From the NCBI GenBank assembly GCA_009829735.1, contig CM020620.1, positions 21,240,020 through 21,304,019 on the forward strand: a stretch of 64,000 nt of DNA, given 5' to 3'. Made by a program: the position numbers and the translations under genes. The notes under the pieces are model-generated. The model did not search any database. It was not told the origin of the DNA and saw only the letters and a list, made by a program, of their open reading frames with translations. This document shows positions 62,801-64,000 of the stretch, in pieces; positions within the stretch are counted from its first letter, which is position 1; the number at the start of each line of letters is the position of its first letter. The DNA comes from Pyropia yezoensis. Taxonomy: Eukaryota > Rhodophyta > Bangiophyceae > Bangiales > Bangiaceae.

Positions 62801-64000
62801 TCACGATCACGATAGAACGCGACGAAGCATGCCATCATGAAATTGCTAGAGCTCTGTTTTCTGGATGGAAGAACGAGCGTGACTCACCACACGACGGCCT
62901 CGACGACCGAGCGCGCTCCTACGATGCAAGACGGTCTATTCCTGGGCGCGCGTCGTTGGCATGTGGGCGATGTCCACGTTTGGGCGGTGGCCACTTTCCT
63001 TCTGCTCTTGCGAGTCCCTCCATGAGGCTGCGATACAGGGCCGCGGCTGCAGGCGCGGCGGCGCCGGCAGTCTGGCCTAGAAACAGTACTGTAATGGCGC
63101 GGAGCGCTCGGGAGTGCCTGAGGCGGAGACGTGGGGCACCGCACAACAGCGGATAGGGAAGCCCTGAACTAGAGAGTACTATTGAGCGGCACAAGGAGCG
63201 CTTAGAGGACGTCACTCTCTCCCGCACCTTTGCTCAGCAAAACAATTAGATGCGTACACACTGCTAATGTGACCAATTGAATGATGCACTTACTTCATAA
63301 ATTAAAGCCGGATGAAAAAGGTATCGGCTTCTCCAGTTCGTGCAGAAGACTTTGTCGCGACAAAATTCCTGACACGCAAGGAACAGGGCAACTGGGACGG
63401 GTCGCGGCAATGACTCACCGATCAAGGTCTGGACTTTCACGGAACGTTTTGCAGCCATGAACAGTTGCGCGCAGGTTGTACAGCAGGCCTAATTCACAAC
63501 GCCAAAGTGTTCTCCTACTTCGTTGCGAGGGCGAGATGACTACTGCGCTCAGCGGCCGACCCGATGCTTTCAGCCTAATTCCCTTCCCCAAGTCCTTGAC
63601 ATTCCATGAAGAAATCGAGAACGACCACAAAAGCGATACGATCACTGAAGCGGCACATACGGACAATTGGCGGACTAGAATATGTCCCCAAAGCCGTTTC
63701 ACTGTGTTTTAGTTGGTCATGGGTGCGAGTCTTCAATTTCACGTCGTATAAAGAACCATTACAATATCGATACTTGTAAAGATAGCAAATGAGCCGTGTG
63801 ATAAAAGAGCCCAACTTTGTTACGTGTTCGTCGCAAAGACATGTTGAATGCCTCGAAGTGGATCGAAGAGGGCCGTTTTCTGGCAGCTGAGCCAAAAGCG
63901 CGGGGAACATGCGGCCCCATGGCCCCGAGAAGAGACCTCTTCCACATCCCTGACGATTTAGGGCCCATCATCATCGACTTGACAAAGACTGTTGCACCAA
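59805..64000. other. Low-GC intergenic region, no supported gene
   Basis: About 4.2 kb with composition near 50% GC and only short ORFs on either strand. The best small frame, 61787-62047 (+), has a Lys-rich end but no family. No tRNA-like box pairs, rRNA or transposase motifs were seen. Probably old repeat-derived or heterochromatic sequence. Confidence 0.55.

Overview
GC-rich eukaryotic nuclear DNA. Genes have a strong C/G bias, few short introns, long Ala/Gly/Pro runs, and families such as EMC1, archease, pyrroline-5-carboxylate reductase, a diphosphoinositol-phosphatase-type Nudix hydrolase, S1-protease homologues and a lipoxygenase remnant. This would fit a GC-rich alga, for example a bangiophyte red alga (Porphyra/Pyropia type). 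That assignment is inference from composition and gene style; nothing in the window proves it.

Region 1 (1-22128) is a nest of Ty3/gypsy chromovirus-type LTR elements. Element A (from before base 1 to 9707) carries gag, pol, a chromodomain-like segment and, unusually, a very large antisense ORF between pol and the 3' LTR. A 500-N gap (9708-10207) follows, and then the 3' two thirds of the same element again (10208-16508), nearly base for base; this looks like one element present at two overlapping contig ends. The element sits inside the pol gene of a second, related element C (16509 to about 22128). C also has a chromodomain segment and its own diverged version of the antisense ORF.

Region 2 (22129-30740) is mostly non-coding, of mixed and partly low GC. 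It holds a ~200-bp Tc1/mariner-like MITE, a GC island of unclear coding status, one hypothetical gene (28340-29008) whose 3' end is tandemly duplicated, and a 115-nt long-stem hairpin.

Region 3 (30740-58284) is the gene-rich part: secreted S1-protease homologue 1 (+), P5CR (-), a two-C2-domain protein (+), secreted S1-protease homologue 2 (-), bZIP-like paralogue 1 (-), a lipoxygenase remnant, bZIP-like paralogue 2 (+), a bZIP-like remnant (-), EMC1 (+, 2 exons), archease (-, 3 exons), bZIP-like paralogue 3 (+) and a Nudix hydrolase (+, 2 exons). The two protease homologues have both lost the catalytic His and Ser. The three intact bZIP-like proteins share a large domain I do not recognise, a basic region without a proper leucine zipper, and a common C-terminal tail. 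All four introns that I could place begin with GTACGT.

Region 4 (58285-64000) is lower-GC intergenic DNA with a second copy of the MITE and a dense cluster of CACGCC/GGCGTG motifs; I see no convincing gene in it.

The best candidates for something undescribed are the bZIP-like family, the paired S1 pseudoproteases, and the antisense ORF conserved between two LTR-element families.
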